This document shows, in pieces, positions 52,022-63,686 of a DNA stretch of 64,000 bases. The first letter of the stretch is position 1, and each line of letters opens with the position of its first letter. The DNA is taken from the NCBI RefSeq assembly GCF_001625305.1, contig NW_017803047.1, positions 77,403 to 141,402 on the forward strand, in the 5' to 3' direction. A model generated the notes under the pieces. That model worked only from the letters and a program-made list of their open reading frames with translations. It had not been told where the DNA came from and ran no database searches. The DNA comes from Branchiostoma belcheri (Eukaryota > Chordata > Leptocardii > Amphioxiformes > Branchiostomatidae). Both the position numbers and the translations under genes were made by a program.

Positions 52022-52190
52022 TGTAACAGCGAGTATATAGGCGTCACTAACTACCCGCCCAAGGGATCCTGGATCTTTTGGGTGAATCGGTGTGTGCACT
52101 GGTTGTGAGCTGACACGCCGCGCGAGCGGCGCGGGTTCGATTCCCGGGGGTCAGAGTCAACCTTCGAGTTACTACTTTCTCTGTGTTACA
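52022..52190 (+). mobile_element. LTR-like unit containing a tRNA-like B box
   Basis: Begins TGTAACA and ends with its exact inverse TGTTACA (52184-52190), the TG...CA terminal palindrome of LTRs. It holds a TATA-like GAGTATATAGG near the start. It also contains GTGTGCACTGGTTGTGAGC (A-box-like) and GGTTCGATTCCCGGG (B box, about 52134), as in tRNA-derived sequences. One base after the end a primer-binding site starts. Length 169 bp. No second LTR or coding region is seen, so this may be a truncated miniature (TRIM-like) element. It lies in the first intron of the zinc-finger gene. Confidence 0.55.
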
Positions 52191-52191
52191 T

Positions 52192-52222
52192 TGGTGTCAG
52201 AAGTGGGATACGAACCCACGCC
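52192..52222 (+). other. Primer-binding site, antisense tRNA-Leu 3' part
   Basis: TGGTGTCAGAAGTGGGAT and the next 13 bases complement the 3' end of a tRNA, including CCA, acceptor stem, T arm (GGTTCGTATCC) and part of the variable loop; the acceptor sequence resembles tRNA-Leu(CAG). A retroelement PBS usually pairs over about 18 nt; the match here is about 31. Confidence 0.55.
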
Positions 52223-52493
52223 AAAAATGAAGCATAGGGAATTGAAACATAATAAATATGTCCATACTATTTATATCGACATTCTAATGTACTAGTATTC
52301 CTGCGATCCTCCATGACCAGTATATTTGGAAAGACATGTATCCATTCACTTTGTAAATTGGAGTATCAGGTGTCCTATCTAGGTCGATCTGCCCCCCTCC
52401 CCATGTATACCTTAGATAATTCACGCATCACGATTTGAATTATCTGCTGCGGTACCGCGACACAGGGAATATAGAAGGTCAACAAGGTCTTAC

Positions 52494-52640
52494 CTGTATG
52501 TCAAAACTGCCAAACGTAGGTTTAGAGTAGAAGTAAGTTGGAAATCGCCTCAGATTGCAGATTGGAGAGAAAGACACCCTCGCACGTCTCAAAATGGCGC
52601 ACAGGCTAGGTCGCAGGTCAAACTAATTAAGGGGTAAAGG
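52494..52640 (-). promoter_or_regulatory. Zinc-finger gene 5' exon and promoter region
   Basis: On the minus strand ACATACAG/GTAAGA forms a strong donor at 52494/52493, pairing with the acceptor at 51969. The sequence upstream contains GCGCCATTTTGAGACG (near 52590-52606), with a YY1-like GCCATTTT core often found at animal promoters. The 5' border is a guess. Confidence 0.45.
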
Positions 52641-52644
52641 TCAA

Positions 52645-53555
52645 AATTGAGATACCTGATTACCCAGATCTGTGATTTTGCCGTTATGGACATCTTGCAT
52701 GATATATTGCTCTTTTGTTTGCTCTAACAGTTTGAACAACTGTTTATTCTGCATCTACTACAATTGAAGTCTTTAGAGAGTCGAAGAAAAAGACGTAAAA
52801 TGAAGAATATATTATTTGCAAAGTGGCTGTTGTGATGATGAAGAATATTACATGATATGTGGATAATATTTCACAACATGAGCTAATTGATAACAAAGTC
52901 CAAGCAGTTTGAAAAGGTTTCAGTATAATATCTAAACCTAAGGAATTTTATGACTTTTTTTTTTCGTTTGAGTATTAGTATTATGATGATTAGTGCTAGG
53001 GTATCAATATTCCTTCTTCGCGTACTTAATGTAACATAAGTATTCCAGTTCCCTATCCACAGAATAGAAGTAATGCACAACCTTGTGAATAAAACAAAAT
53101 GTGGATAAAATAAATAAACATTACCAACTCAAGTGTCATATTCTTATCATTTGTCTACCATGACATAAAAAACTTGAACATTAACAAACAGAACATCCTG
53201 GAGGGACATGGCTACAGCCGCTATGCATCTACTCTGATGCCTGCGGCTTGATTGATTGATTAACAAACATATCCGCCATTTTGACAAACAAGTTACATTT
53301 GACGGTTTTCAAGCGTACGCTTCTTTTTCGTGGTTAGGTCGGAAAGACCGGTTCCACCATCCCCAGAAATATAAGCTTTGTTATGTTTTGCTGTTTATTA
53401 TCCATGCAAATATCTAGTCATATATGTTTCATTTATAACATTTTTCACCTGTACTTTCCACTAAAAGTCAGACGGTTTCTAACTGGTTTTACAGTTTTCT
53501 TGCATGGTTCTTTCTATACGGGACAGATGAGATATGTTTGCCATCCGCAATACAC
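52645..53555. other. Intergenic
   Basis: AT-rich. A short LINE-like tail (CCTGCGGCTTGATTGATTGA) at 53238-53262 is the only element noticed. Confidence 0.4.
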
Positions 53556-53810
53556 TCACATACTGAGTTTCTCAGCAGTGTGTTTAGCCTTGTGTTTGTC
53601 TAAATGCCCTCTTCGTGCAGCTGGAAAGTCACACAGGTCACATCTGTAGTTTTTTTCTCCTATATGTATTTTCATATGCATTTCAACTGTGAACTGATCG
53701 TCCGACAGGATGTAAAGGACTATGATGATGTATTTACATATATTTGGATAGGCTATACCTTGCGACTGTCCTGTATCCCTACTTACACATGTGGGGTTTG
53801 TCCCTACAGG
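53555..53810 (-). pseudogene. C2H2 zinc-finger pseudogene
   Basis: Minus strand: HIGEKNYRCDLCDFPAARRG and HLDKHKAKHTAEK form one nearly intact finger ending in a stop. Upstream, a decayed finger is recognisable (GYRTVARYSLSKYM) with stops and insertions. It is a relative of the array at 50603-51963. Confidence 0.65.
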
Positions 53811-53996
53811 GTATCACGAAAACACGGCCTCTGGCAAGTTGTTGACAACCTGTAAATAAAGGTGACTACTTGGTTATATAAACAATTAATTTAGGTTTTG
53901 AAGTGTCATTTTGCGCACTGCAGTACACCTGTAGTAAGGGACATACTTGTAAATTTGCCCATGTAACACCTGGTAGTTACCTTCTAGGGTTAAAAA

Positions 53997-54131
53997 ATGT
54001 CGCTCAAGCCAAGGACATTATCCTTGCTCAAGCAGTGTAGCAAGTGTGGTGACCTGCTCCTGGGTACAGCCGTTGTTGACGGTTCTCGGTACGATACTGT
54101 AACCTTGCTGCCCCCGGCAGGAGGTTGTTAA
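53997..54131 (+). CDS. Small hypothetical ORF with CxxC
   Basis: ATG at 53997 encodes MSLKPRTLSLLKQCSKCGDL and 24 more residues. A second CCECGYQL motif follows in another frame near 54312. Not recognised; could be a decayed finger or chance. Confidence 0.2.
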   Translation: MSLKPRTLSLLKQCSKCGDLLLGTAVVDGSRYDTVTLLPPAGGC

Positions 54132-54599
54132 GAGTGACGCCGTGTTTTGTTCCCTGCTGCGCTACGGGATATCATAATAACTCGGGAGGGTCAAAGGGCT
54201 TGCTACCTGTAGTCAGCCTTTGTTTACTCCGGGCCTTATTCGTCTCTATTCGCTAGTCGTTACACCCATGCACAATGCTACACCTCTCGAGCCCCACAGA
54301 AGTATTTCTGTTGTGAGTGCGGCTATCAACTCATTGGCAAATATAGTGGCAGCTATCTTTGAGTAATTTCACGGTTTTAGGTACATTTCAGGTACGCGAG
54401 GAAACATCGCGTACCTGAAATATGATAAACTCGTTGTACACCCACCTGGGGAGGGAGGAACAGATCGCAGACGCACTAGAGCCGACTCCAGACACTGAAG
54501 ACACGATTGGAAATTCCTGAACTGTTCCTGAGCTGAGTCAAATAACCCTTGAACACCCACCATGAACTAAAAACCCCCACAACCCAGCACCCTGATATT

Positions 54600-55010
54600 T
54601 AACCCTTTTTGTGATAGTAAACAAGATCTAAGTCACTTATTTGTGGATTGTAGTTATGTTACTAAATTTTGGAATGACTTTCGCCTATGGTGGCTCGACA
54701 CTTTTTCTGAACATATCGCACTAACAAAAATTGTTATATTGTATGGTATAATTGAAAAGATGGAAAAAAAATATATACCTGAACCACTGTTTACTTTCTG
54801 CAAAATATGACATCTATAAGAGTACAGCATTAAATAAGAAACCTTATTTCTGTAATGCATTATTTTCATGATTTTCGAGACAAACATTCTTCGTAAAATG
54901 TCACATCACAAATATGTATACTGTGTATTAGTATATTTGTATTATGAGGGGCTTGTCACACTGTTTTTTGCTGTATGTACATCTCTTTGATAAACGAATA
55001 AAAAAAAATT
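54600..55010 (+). mobile_element. L1-like LINE 3' end with poly(A)
   Basis: Reads NPFCDSKQDLSHLFVDCSYV, TKFWNDFRLWWLD, the Cys/His C-terminal block of L1-like ORF2, then a decayed tail and AATAAAAAAAAATT at 54995-55010. Confidence 0.65.
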
Positions 55011-55011
55011 A

Positions 55012-57918
55012 ACCCTTCTGAACTAAATGATTTAGACAATGAGTCACAAATTTCCCCACTGGATCCTGATACAAACTTTCTTAATGACTTTTACACTTCT
55101 ATAAATACAACTTCCCAATATTATACTGCTGAATCCTTTAATAAATCTTGTAACTGTTATATAACATCTTTGTTCCACTTAAATGTACGAAGCCTTCCAT
55201 GCCATTTTGATGAGCTCAATGAATATCTCTCCTCCCTGCACCAAAATTTTACAGTTCTTGCAATAACAGAAACATGGCTAACAGATAATATCACAGAAAA
55301 TTATAGTATACCTGGTTATAATAGTATACACCACTGCAGAAAGAATAGATCTGGAGGGGGGGGGTCACTATACATAAGAAACGATCTGACCTTGAATTTG
55401 TTATCGACGACACAGGCACAAAGAGTATATTCATTGAAATCATTCCAAGTAACCCGAAGGAGAAAAAAACTATATTGAGCTGTGTGTATCGCCCACCAAA
55501 TACTGACATTACAGAATTCAATGAGCGCATAAAGGAATCTATGAACAATATTGATAGGAACATTCAGAAATTTACACAATCCCTATCAGAAATAGTATGG
55601 AGCGACGTATTAAACGAAACAGACACAGAAAAAGCATATAATAAATTTTTGAAACATACGGATCGTTATACGAAAAATGTTTCCCAAAGAAAATTACAAA
55701 AATCTCCCAGCATTCTCGCAGAAAACCCTGGCTAAGCAGTGGATTGTATAAGTCAATAAAAAAGAAGAAGAATCAAGAAAAAACAAGCTCTTTACTAAAT
55801 ATGTCAAGAACCCGACGCCCTTATACCACAGTATCTATAAAAAATACCGGAATAAGTTGAATCATCTAAAAACTGCAAAGAAGGAATACTACCACCGAAA
55901 GTTCAATGAAGCCACCAGTAATATAAAACAAACATGGAACATGATAAATGACGTTTTAAATCGTAAGTAAAACAGCTTGTCCAAACAAAATACAAATTGG
56001 TACAAAAACTACCGAAAATAAAGATGAAATATTTAACGAATTCAATGATTTTTTCATTAATATTGGACCTACACTTGATTGTAAAATCCCTAAAGGAATA
56101 CAAGACCATCTTAGCTACATCACCTTACAAGTAAATTCTAACCTATCAACTTTTATACCACCAACTGGTGCTGAAATTACAGATATTATCAAAAACTTAA
56201 AAGACTCGGCTGCTGGTCATGACGAAATAAGCCCTAAAAGTACTAAAGTTGTCACTGCCCTATGTTATTGCCCCTCTAACGCATATTCTGTCTCTATCCT
56301 TGCAAAATGGAGTTGTTCCTCACCCACTAAAAGTCGCAAAAGTGACACGTATTTTTAAAAGCAGTGATCCACTTAACGTTAATAACTATCGACCAATATC
56401 TGTCCTTCCCTGCGTATCTAAGGTCTTGGAAAAACTAGTATACAATCGTCTTCTGAAACATTTAAATCAAAATAACATCCTATATACATGTAAACACCAA
56501 TATGGCTTCAGAAAGGGCTGTTCTACTTCTCTAGCACTCATACACTTAATGGAAAAATTTTCTACCGCTATAGATAACAAAGAATACACTTTAGGAATCT
56601 TTCTCAATCTATCTAAAGCCTTTGATACAGTTAATCATTCCATTCTACTCAATAAACTAAAACGATATGGTATATGTGACTCCGCAATAAAATGGTTCTC
56701 TTCTTATCTAACCAATAGACAGCAATACGTAACCCTTAATGATAATAAATCACAACTTAAAATAATAGAATGTGGTGTCCCACAGGGTTCGATACTAGGA
56801 CCGCTACTTTTTTGATTTATATGAATGACCTCGAAAAAGCATCTTCAATTATATTCTTTATCCTATTTGCAGATGATTCAAATCTTTTTCTTTCAAACTT
56901 GAATTTTGATAGGCTAGTAAACCTGGCTAACGAAGAATTGAAAAAGGTTATATCGTGGTTTGAGGCAAATAAATTATCAGTCAATGTTAAGAAGACATAC
57001 TACCTTATTTTCTGTAATAGAAATAAAACCTAAAACAGAAGCGCCAAAATCTTTTTAAAAAGCGTGCCCCTTTCTCAAGAGAGTCAAGCCAAATTCTTAG
57101 GTATAATCATTGATGAACGATTGACCTGGAAATCACATATAATTATGTTAGTTAAAAACAAATTCAAAAACTATCGGTATTATTGGAAAACTTAAACATC
57201 TTCTTACTCAAAAAACCATTATTACCATATACAATAGCTTAATATACCCATATCTAACCTACGGGAATATAGTCTGGGGATGCGCCTACAAAACCACACT
57301 ACAGCCCCTAGTTGCACCTTTGTTTACAAAACTTAAGATTTTGAATATTCTTTATACAAACAGACTTCACCTGATGCTATTTACGTTAAAATTCCTAAAC
57401 TGTTCTCTTCCAGACACATTTAATGGTCTTTTAAATCTTAATTTCCATTTTCATACTTACCAAACTTGACAAAGTGCTCATTTCCATATTCCCCTTGCAA
57501 GAACGTCAGTAGCACAATCCTCCGTAAAATACAAATGTGTCTCATTATGGAACAACCTTCAGACAAACATACGAACAATTTCCTCTTTTCTGATTTTTAA
57601 AAATACCCTAAAAGCTCATCTTATAAACCACCCCAGCCCCTTGTATTAGATTCATATCTTCAGTTATTATTATTTTTTATGTACACTATTGTTTCATTAT
57701 TGTTATTGTTTATTTTGCCCATTTTTTGAATTATTTTGATAACAATTTCTTATGTATGTATGCCTTATTTCACTTCAATTATGTTTACTTTTGGTTAGTA
57801 TAGAGGAGGAGGGCTTAGCATAAGCTAAATAAGCTTTTTTCCCTTCTCCTGCACCTGTTTTATTCATTATTAATCTATTATGTATAATTTTTCTATTGCT
57901 GCTGTGCAAATAATAAGC
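55012..57918 (+). mobile_element. CR1-group LINE, endonuclease and RT, broken
   Basis: The most complete LINE here. Endonuclease: SLFHLNVRSLPCHFDELNEY, AITETWLTDN, RSGGGGSLYIRNDL, SCVYRPPNTD. A deletion after NIDRN removes the endonuclease end. Then NEFNDFFINIGPTLDCKIP and RT: NYRPISVLPCVSKVLEKLVY, YGFRKGCSTSLALIHLMEKF, LNLSKAFDTVNHSILLNKLK, CGVPQGSILGPLLF, ILFADDSNLFL (FADD intact), AKFLGIIIDERLTWKSHI. At least four frameshifts or stops. A 3' UTR with GGCTTAGCATAAGCTAAATA follows to about 57918. Confidence 0.85.
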
Positions 57919-57924
57919 AAACAA

Positions 57925-59450
57925 ATTATTAGAGGGCATTAATCCCCGTAAGGCCGCTGGGCCTGACCACATACCATGTAGAATCTTCAGAGATCAGTCC
58001 CATTTTACAGTTTATCTTTAACCAGTCTCTGGAGAAGGGTCAAGTCCCAGGTGATTGGAGAGGGGCCTTTGTCCATCCAATTTTCAAGAAAGGCGACAGG
58101 GGTGATCCTGCGAACTATAGACCAGTGTCATTAACTAGTGTAAGCTGCAAGCTGTTAGAACATATAATATACTCTGCAACCATGAAGCATCTGGATAGTC
58201 ACAATATACTACTTCCTACTCAACACGGATTTCCAGCCAGACACTCATGCGAATCTCAACTGGTATGCACCCTTCACAATTTAACTTCCTGGTAAGACAA
58301 AGGTTTCCAAGTGGACCTTGCCATATTAGACTTCTCGAAAGCATTCGACAGTGTTCCTCATAACCGGCTAATCAGTAAACTACACTACTACGGAATAAGG
58401 GGGGACACTCTTCACCGGATCAAAACATGGCTCATAGACAGACACCAACAGGTCATGGTGGAGGGGGAGTTATCCAAACCAGTCAAAGTCAAATCAGGGG
58501 TGCCCCAGGGGACAGTACTGCGCCCGTTATTATTTTTACTTTATATTAATGATATTAACCAGAACATCACCTCAAACCTCCGACTTTTCGCAGACGACTG
58601 TCTAATATATTGACTCATTAGATCTGATCAAGACCAGTTCTGCCTCCAAGGTGATCTAGATATACTCTGCATCTGGTCTGACACATGGCAGCTCAAATTT
58701 AATGTAAAGAAATGTTGTATCCTACATGTTCACAAGTCCAAGTCAAGGTCACAATATATGTATACAATGTTAACAGAACCACTCGAAGTTTGCAGTCATC
58801 ACCCATACCTGGGGATCACACTATCGCAAGACCTCAAGTGGTCTACCCACATTAACACTATCAAGGCCAAGGCCAGCAGCACTCTGGGATTTTTGAAAAG
58901 AAACATAAGGGGGGCAAGTAAACAGGTAAGGGCGAAAGCATGCACAACACTAGTAAGACCTAAATTAGAATACGCAGCAACAGTATGGGATCCCCAGAGA
59001 CGCCACCATGCACAGTCCAACATGTTAAAAGAAAAACTGGAGACCATACAGAAGCGAGCAGCTAGATATGTGAGCAACGACCACAGACCACTAGTGTCAC
59101 TCAACAACAAAACAACCTAGGCTGGCCGACTCTCAAAAACAGAAGAACACATGCACGACTAACATTGCTTTACAAAGCAATCAACAACCCATACATGAAT
59201 ACACCTCCAGAAACACCAACCCAACAAGAGGACACCACCTACGTTTCACCATTCCTTCATGCAAAACAGATGTATACAGATTTAGTTTCTTCCCACAAAC
59301 AATCATTGAATGGAACTACCTACCAGCACATTTAGTCTCAGCAACAACTACAGACACCTCTAGGATGGGGTTGGTCCAATACATGGGCCTCCCCACTCCT
59401 AAGTCATTCATTACAGACACATTGCGGCCATGTACATAGAACTGTTTATT
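57925..59450 (+). mobile_element. CR1-like LINE, RT to C-terminus, broken
   Basis: Starts inside RT at LEGINPRKAAGPDHIPCRI, then NYRPVSLTSVSCKLLEHIIY, VDLAILDFSKAFDSVPHNRL, SGVPQGTVLRPLLFLLYIND, LRLFADDCLIY (FADD intact), PYLGITLSQDLKWSTHINTI, LVRPKLEYAATVWDPQRRHH. Stops after CLIY and near 58300 and a frameshift break it. Same family as 18370-20050 and the fragment near 24190-24250. Confidence 0.85.
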
Positions 59451-59459
59451 TTTGTACAC

Positions 59460-60940
59460 CATAAGCACTTTCTTGTTTGATTTTTTTTTCCTTGAACGCA
59501 GCACCTCACCCCACCGACCATTATTACGTCACCGTTTGTTTACCGCAATGAATGCCGGTCAATCGACGTTTATATTGTACAGGGGTGCGTAGCGCGGTGT
59601 GTGTTTGTGTAGCGTTAGCCTAATATAAGGCTTTCAATACAGTACTACTTTCGTCTAATGTCACAACTAAATCACCCATGCGGCATGTAATGCTGTGTCA
59701 ACACAACTACACGCAGCAAAAAATCAGACATACCTTACTTTGAAAACTTTGAAATGATCTTTATTCTTTAACTGACCGTTCTAGAATGTTCTGCCCCAGG
59801 GGTGTGCTGTACATATATTTGTTTAATAGTAGTGATTGATATTGTTTTCGTAGCAATTACATGTCAATCATTTAAAAATCTTTTTCACGGCCGCTGTAGA
59901 CGTAGCCAGCAAACTGTTTGACATACTTGTAGTGGTGTAAACGTGTATACTTGTAAAGTTGATTTGTTTCAACGTAGGTGATGACTACATAGAAATGGGA
60001 CTCTTTAATTGTTGTAATAGAAATTTGTCTATCAATTCGTAATATAATGTACTGCTGTAATCATTGTACTTGAATTAAAATATAAATTGATCAAGAAACA
60101 TTAAAAGACATCTTGTTCCACTCTGAGCAAGGATGTTTGATTTGTTATTTTTGTTACTCGGAGTACGATGTACGAAGGGGTCGACAAGGATGGACAGGAG
60201 GGAGGTTTGAACGAAAATAGGAATTCTGAACACACGCACATAACTTGAATTGTGGGGAGAAAAAAAATCATAATTAAGCTGTTTTGCAGCTTGCATTCCA
60301 CTTACCACATTGTGAATTAAATGAAGAAAATTTATACATTTTTCTTGTGTTCGACAGCAACAACTTACGAAAATCAGGCGCACTGATGTCGATCAACTAT
60401 TGTATGAAGGAATAACAATACCAATCCCTCTTACGTTACATTACTTTGTTAAGTAAAAACACGATACCTGTCATTCAAAGAAATGTCAGTGAGGTGCAGA
60501 CGGTCATCGTAACTAATCCTTGCCTGGGGCTTTGGGCAACGAAATTTGAGTACATGTGAATGACGATGGCTGACACACCAAGGTAACAGGATATTTTGTT
60601 TACCAAGGTCTAGTTGTTTTGAATACAAATGAGTGTCCCTGAAGGTGTGAATGGCGACGTTTTAATAACCTGATTTTACTGGAAGTGTTGAAATAGCCAA
60701 GCAGGACACGACATTTCATGTTTCGAGTCTTCTCAGTGACTTTTATTCCGAATACCATGCCAAGGGTCTCAAACGGATAGAGATATTAAACTGAAGTCAT
60801 TTTTGATTTGATACTTTTATTCATGTCGGAAAACTCTTTCATACCCTTCAGCAGTTGAGGTTTAACTCTTTGCACTGCGAAAACAGGCGTCCGAACCAAC
60901 GCAAGTATCCCACGGGACGGATTTACTCGTTACGTGAATA
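59460..60940. other. Intergenic, upstream of the membrane gene
   Basis: No ORF of interest. Probably contains the promoter of the gene starting at 60944; no clear TATA box or CpG island. Confidence 0.4.
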
Positions 60941-60943
60941 GCC

Positions 60944-63686
60944 ATGGGTTCCTCGAACGGCTCCTTAGCGAATACCTCGGTAGAATGTCCGTTTGTCTGG
61001 GAGGTCGGAGGAAGAAACATTTCTGCCTTTTGCTGTTCAGCGAGGGACAACCAGAGCGACACCTTCTATTATTTGGATTTCGGATACGACCCAACATTAG
61101 CCGCAAGTAATGCATTTGAATGTTTAGGGTTGGAGAAACCCAAATCATTTGTGTTATATGTAAATCGTAACATTTGATTTCAATTGAGAGAGGGTATTCA
61201 AAAAGCCAGGGGGGGTATTAAAAAAGCTAACAAATTCAAACGTTTAGGCTTTTACTTGTCACAGTCGCTCGTATCAGTGTTTTGTAGTGATAGAGAAGTT
61301 ACAAAATAGTTTAGATACAGGTTCTGACGAAATAACATTTTGTTAAACTTTCACATGCAACGACCTTCTCCATTTGGAAGAAGGCATTAGTAAAATATAC
61401 ACATTATGATCTTCGAAAGCACATCCTAATTCTTGATAATGTTATTTACAGTTATTGGCAGTGGCGCAGCCATCGTAGTGTGGGTGATCTCTGTTCTGCT
61501 TTACCTCACATGCAAATACGGATGCTACTTCTGCTTGTACGTTATATGTCATTATATTTGTATAATATCAAATATGTGTGAGTTAAAATGTCACTTTATG
61601 GTTATTGAACTACCCAGTGAGGTATTAACGCTGACAAACCGCCTGCTGGAAACCTAGAATCTCGGAAAAACAACCGTAAGTCACTGGGAGGGTGGGGTGT
61701 TTTCCACCGAGGAACTGTGGCTCACTTCCGTTATTATCATAAAGCCAGGCAATTAAGTACTTTAATGCTAGAAACAAATAATTCTGTTGATTTGCAAATG
61801 TTTAGATGAAGAGAACAATTATGAATATTCACACCACCTTGTAGACTTCAAATAATGTTTTTTCTTCATCAGGGATAACCAGGTTGCTCCCCAGCCAAGT
61901 GCAGATGACTTGGTCCTTCATAACCTCCAAGTTGGTAAGTCTTCACAGTCATGCTCTTTTAACCCTAAACAGTACACCTGGGGTCCGCGCGGACCCCAGC
62001 ACTATATATTCTGTAATATTTTTTTGTTTCTAAAGATTTTTTTCTGAAATTTTTGGTAATTGTCACCCACAAAGTTGTCTCTCAATACAATGCAGAAAAC
62101 TCCGTTTCTATCATTTATAAAAAAAATTATATCTGATTTTCTTTTGGGGTCCGCGCGGACCCCAGCCGGCTTTCGATCATAATGGATACACTGGCGTTCT
62201 TATACATTACCTTATTTCCGTTTTATATGTTTTTATGCACTCGTCGTATGTCTACCAAGTTTTCAGAGACTGGTGTAGTAATAGAATTAAATTTTAATAA
62301 CTTTGGTGTAATTATGAGGTCATATGACGTCAGAGCTAATGATATAGTCCGCCATATTGGATTTTGACCAATGACGTCATCAAATTAGCATATTCTATGC
62401 ATATTAAATGATTTAACTTATATTCAATTATATAAGATGTTATTAATGTTGGAAAAGAAGTGTAATTTAATATAAAATTTTTATGTTTAAACCAAAATTA
62501 CTTCTATTTAAAAAAAAACTGCCTGCTAGAAACCCGTTGCCATGGCAACACAAAAAAACATCAACTTACTAGTATTAAACTAATATGAACTTTTTTCCAG
62601 AGGCATTTTAGGAAAGGTCTCCAAATTTGATACTTCTAGCGCAAGCCGTTTAGCCGCTATCTGAGATCAAAGTTGGGCCTCAAAAGCCCCTTCAGTCTGA
62701 AATGGGTTTAAAAATCGGGTATTTCTTCTTGTCTTCTTTTCTTCACCAAAAAATTAAAAAAGCTGGTAGCATGTTGATAGTTTCTAAAAATTAGCAAAGA
62801 ACTGTTCTGGGATCCGCGCGGACCCCAGGTGTACAGATTAATCAGTCCGGGAAGGTGTTCTGTTGAGGGTTAAATAGGTTCATATATTATGCCTAGCTCG
62901 GAAACCTTCTCCTATGCTAAGATGCAGTAAGCGATATACAATGTTTAAGGAAAGCTGTTAAGGTATTTTGCACTATGACTTGTACAGAAAATTCGAAACA
63001 AAACCGAGCCTTTTTTGTAATTCCAGATAACCCTGTCTGGTGGGAGAAGAGAAGAATTGTATTTGACATTCTCAGACTCTGCGCAACTTTTTTCGCTGAT
63101 ATTTGTTTCTTTCCCATTCCGGCGTTTAACCTGAACATCTCTGCTATATTTGCCATTATCCCCCTTCTTGTTCTTGACTTCATCTTTTTCTTTGCTTTCT
63201 TAGTGTGGCAAAGAAAAGAGGAATTCTTGAAACCACTAAAATATTATGTAGCATTCTACATTGTCATGACCGGTTTTCCAGTTGGATCTACAGTAAAGGT
63301 TTTGGTGGCCATTCTTTATGACGACCCTACAACTGTCCCTACGTATGCTTTGTTTGTTCCTCATGGAATCCTGTTTTATTTTATGCCTCTGTTTGCTTCG
63401 GTGTTTTATATGTTTAAAATCTGCCAAGACGAAGATGGCGACTGTGCATGCGCCTGTTCATGTCCCTGCTTTTGGTCTTTTTGGGGGATGCTTATTCTCC
63501 TTGCCGCGTGGGTTCTAAGTATGGTGGGGATTACGTATTACGTGTGGCCCCAAAGCCTCCCATACATTACCTACATGGAGTACCTTGCACCCTGCACACT
63601 GTCGCAGGCACTCGCGCCCCTGTGGCTACTCCTGCTCTGCTCAATTGTCGTCACGCACTGCTACTTCTTCAGCAGTGTCAATAAAG
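60944..63686 (+). CDS. Seven-hydrophobic-segment membrane protein, partial
   Basis: Exons 60944-61106, 61452-61536, 61873-61934 and 63027-63686 join in frame with GT/AG borders (phases 1, 2, 1, 1) for 323 residues; the next exon is outside the window. ATG has a good context (GCCATGG). The N-terminus, MGSSNGSLANTSVECPFVWE onward, carries four N-glycosylation sequons (NGS, NTS, NIS, NQS) and no signal peptide. Seven hydrophobic runs follow: GSGAAIVVWVISVLLYL (exon 2), then in exon 4 VFDILRLCATFFADICFF, IFAIIPLLVLDFIFFFAF, VAFYIVMTGFPVGSTVKV, LFVPHGILFYFMPLFASV, FWGMLILLAAWVLSMVGI and LWLLLLCSIVVTHCYFF. A cysteine cluster (DCACACSCPC) precedes the sixth. Not recognised as a GPCR or other family. 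Confidence 0.75.
61963..62869. mobile_element. piggyBac-like non-autonomous element
   Basis: TTAA flanks both ends (61959-61962, 62870-62873). The termini are CCCTAAACAGTACACCT and, inverted, CCCTCAACAGAACACCT. A near-terminal palindrome GGGGTCCGCGCGGACCCC occurs at about 61980 and 62154, and in a one-base variant at about 62810. TTAA target and CCCT ends are piggyBac hallmarks; no transposase is present. It lies in intron 3 of the membrane gene. The interior matches 40610-41010 inverted. Confidence 0.75.

Noticed and set aside
56249-57033. Reverse transcriptase as a host gene
   Set aside because: It is part of a LINE with endonuclease upstream and several frameshifts.
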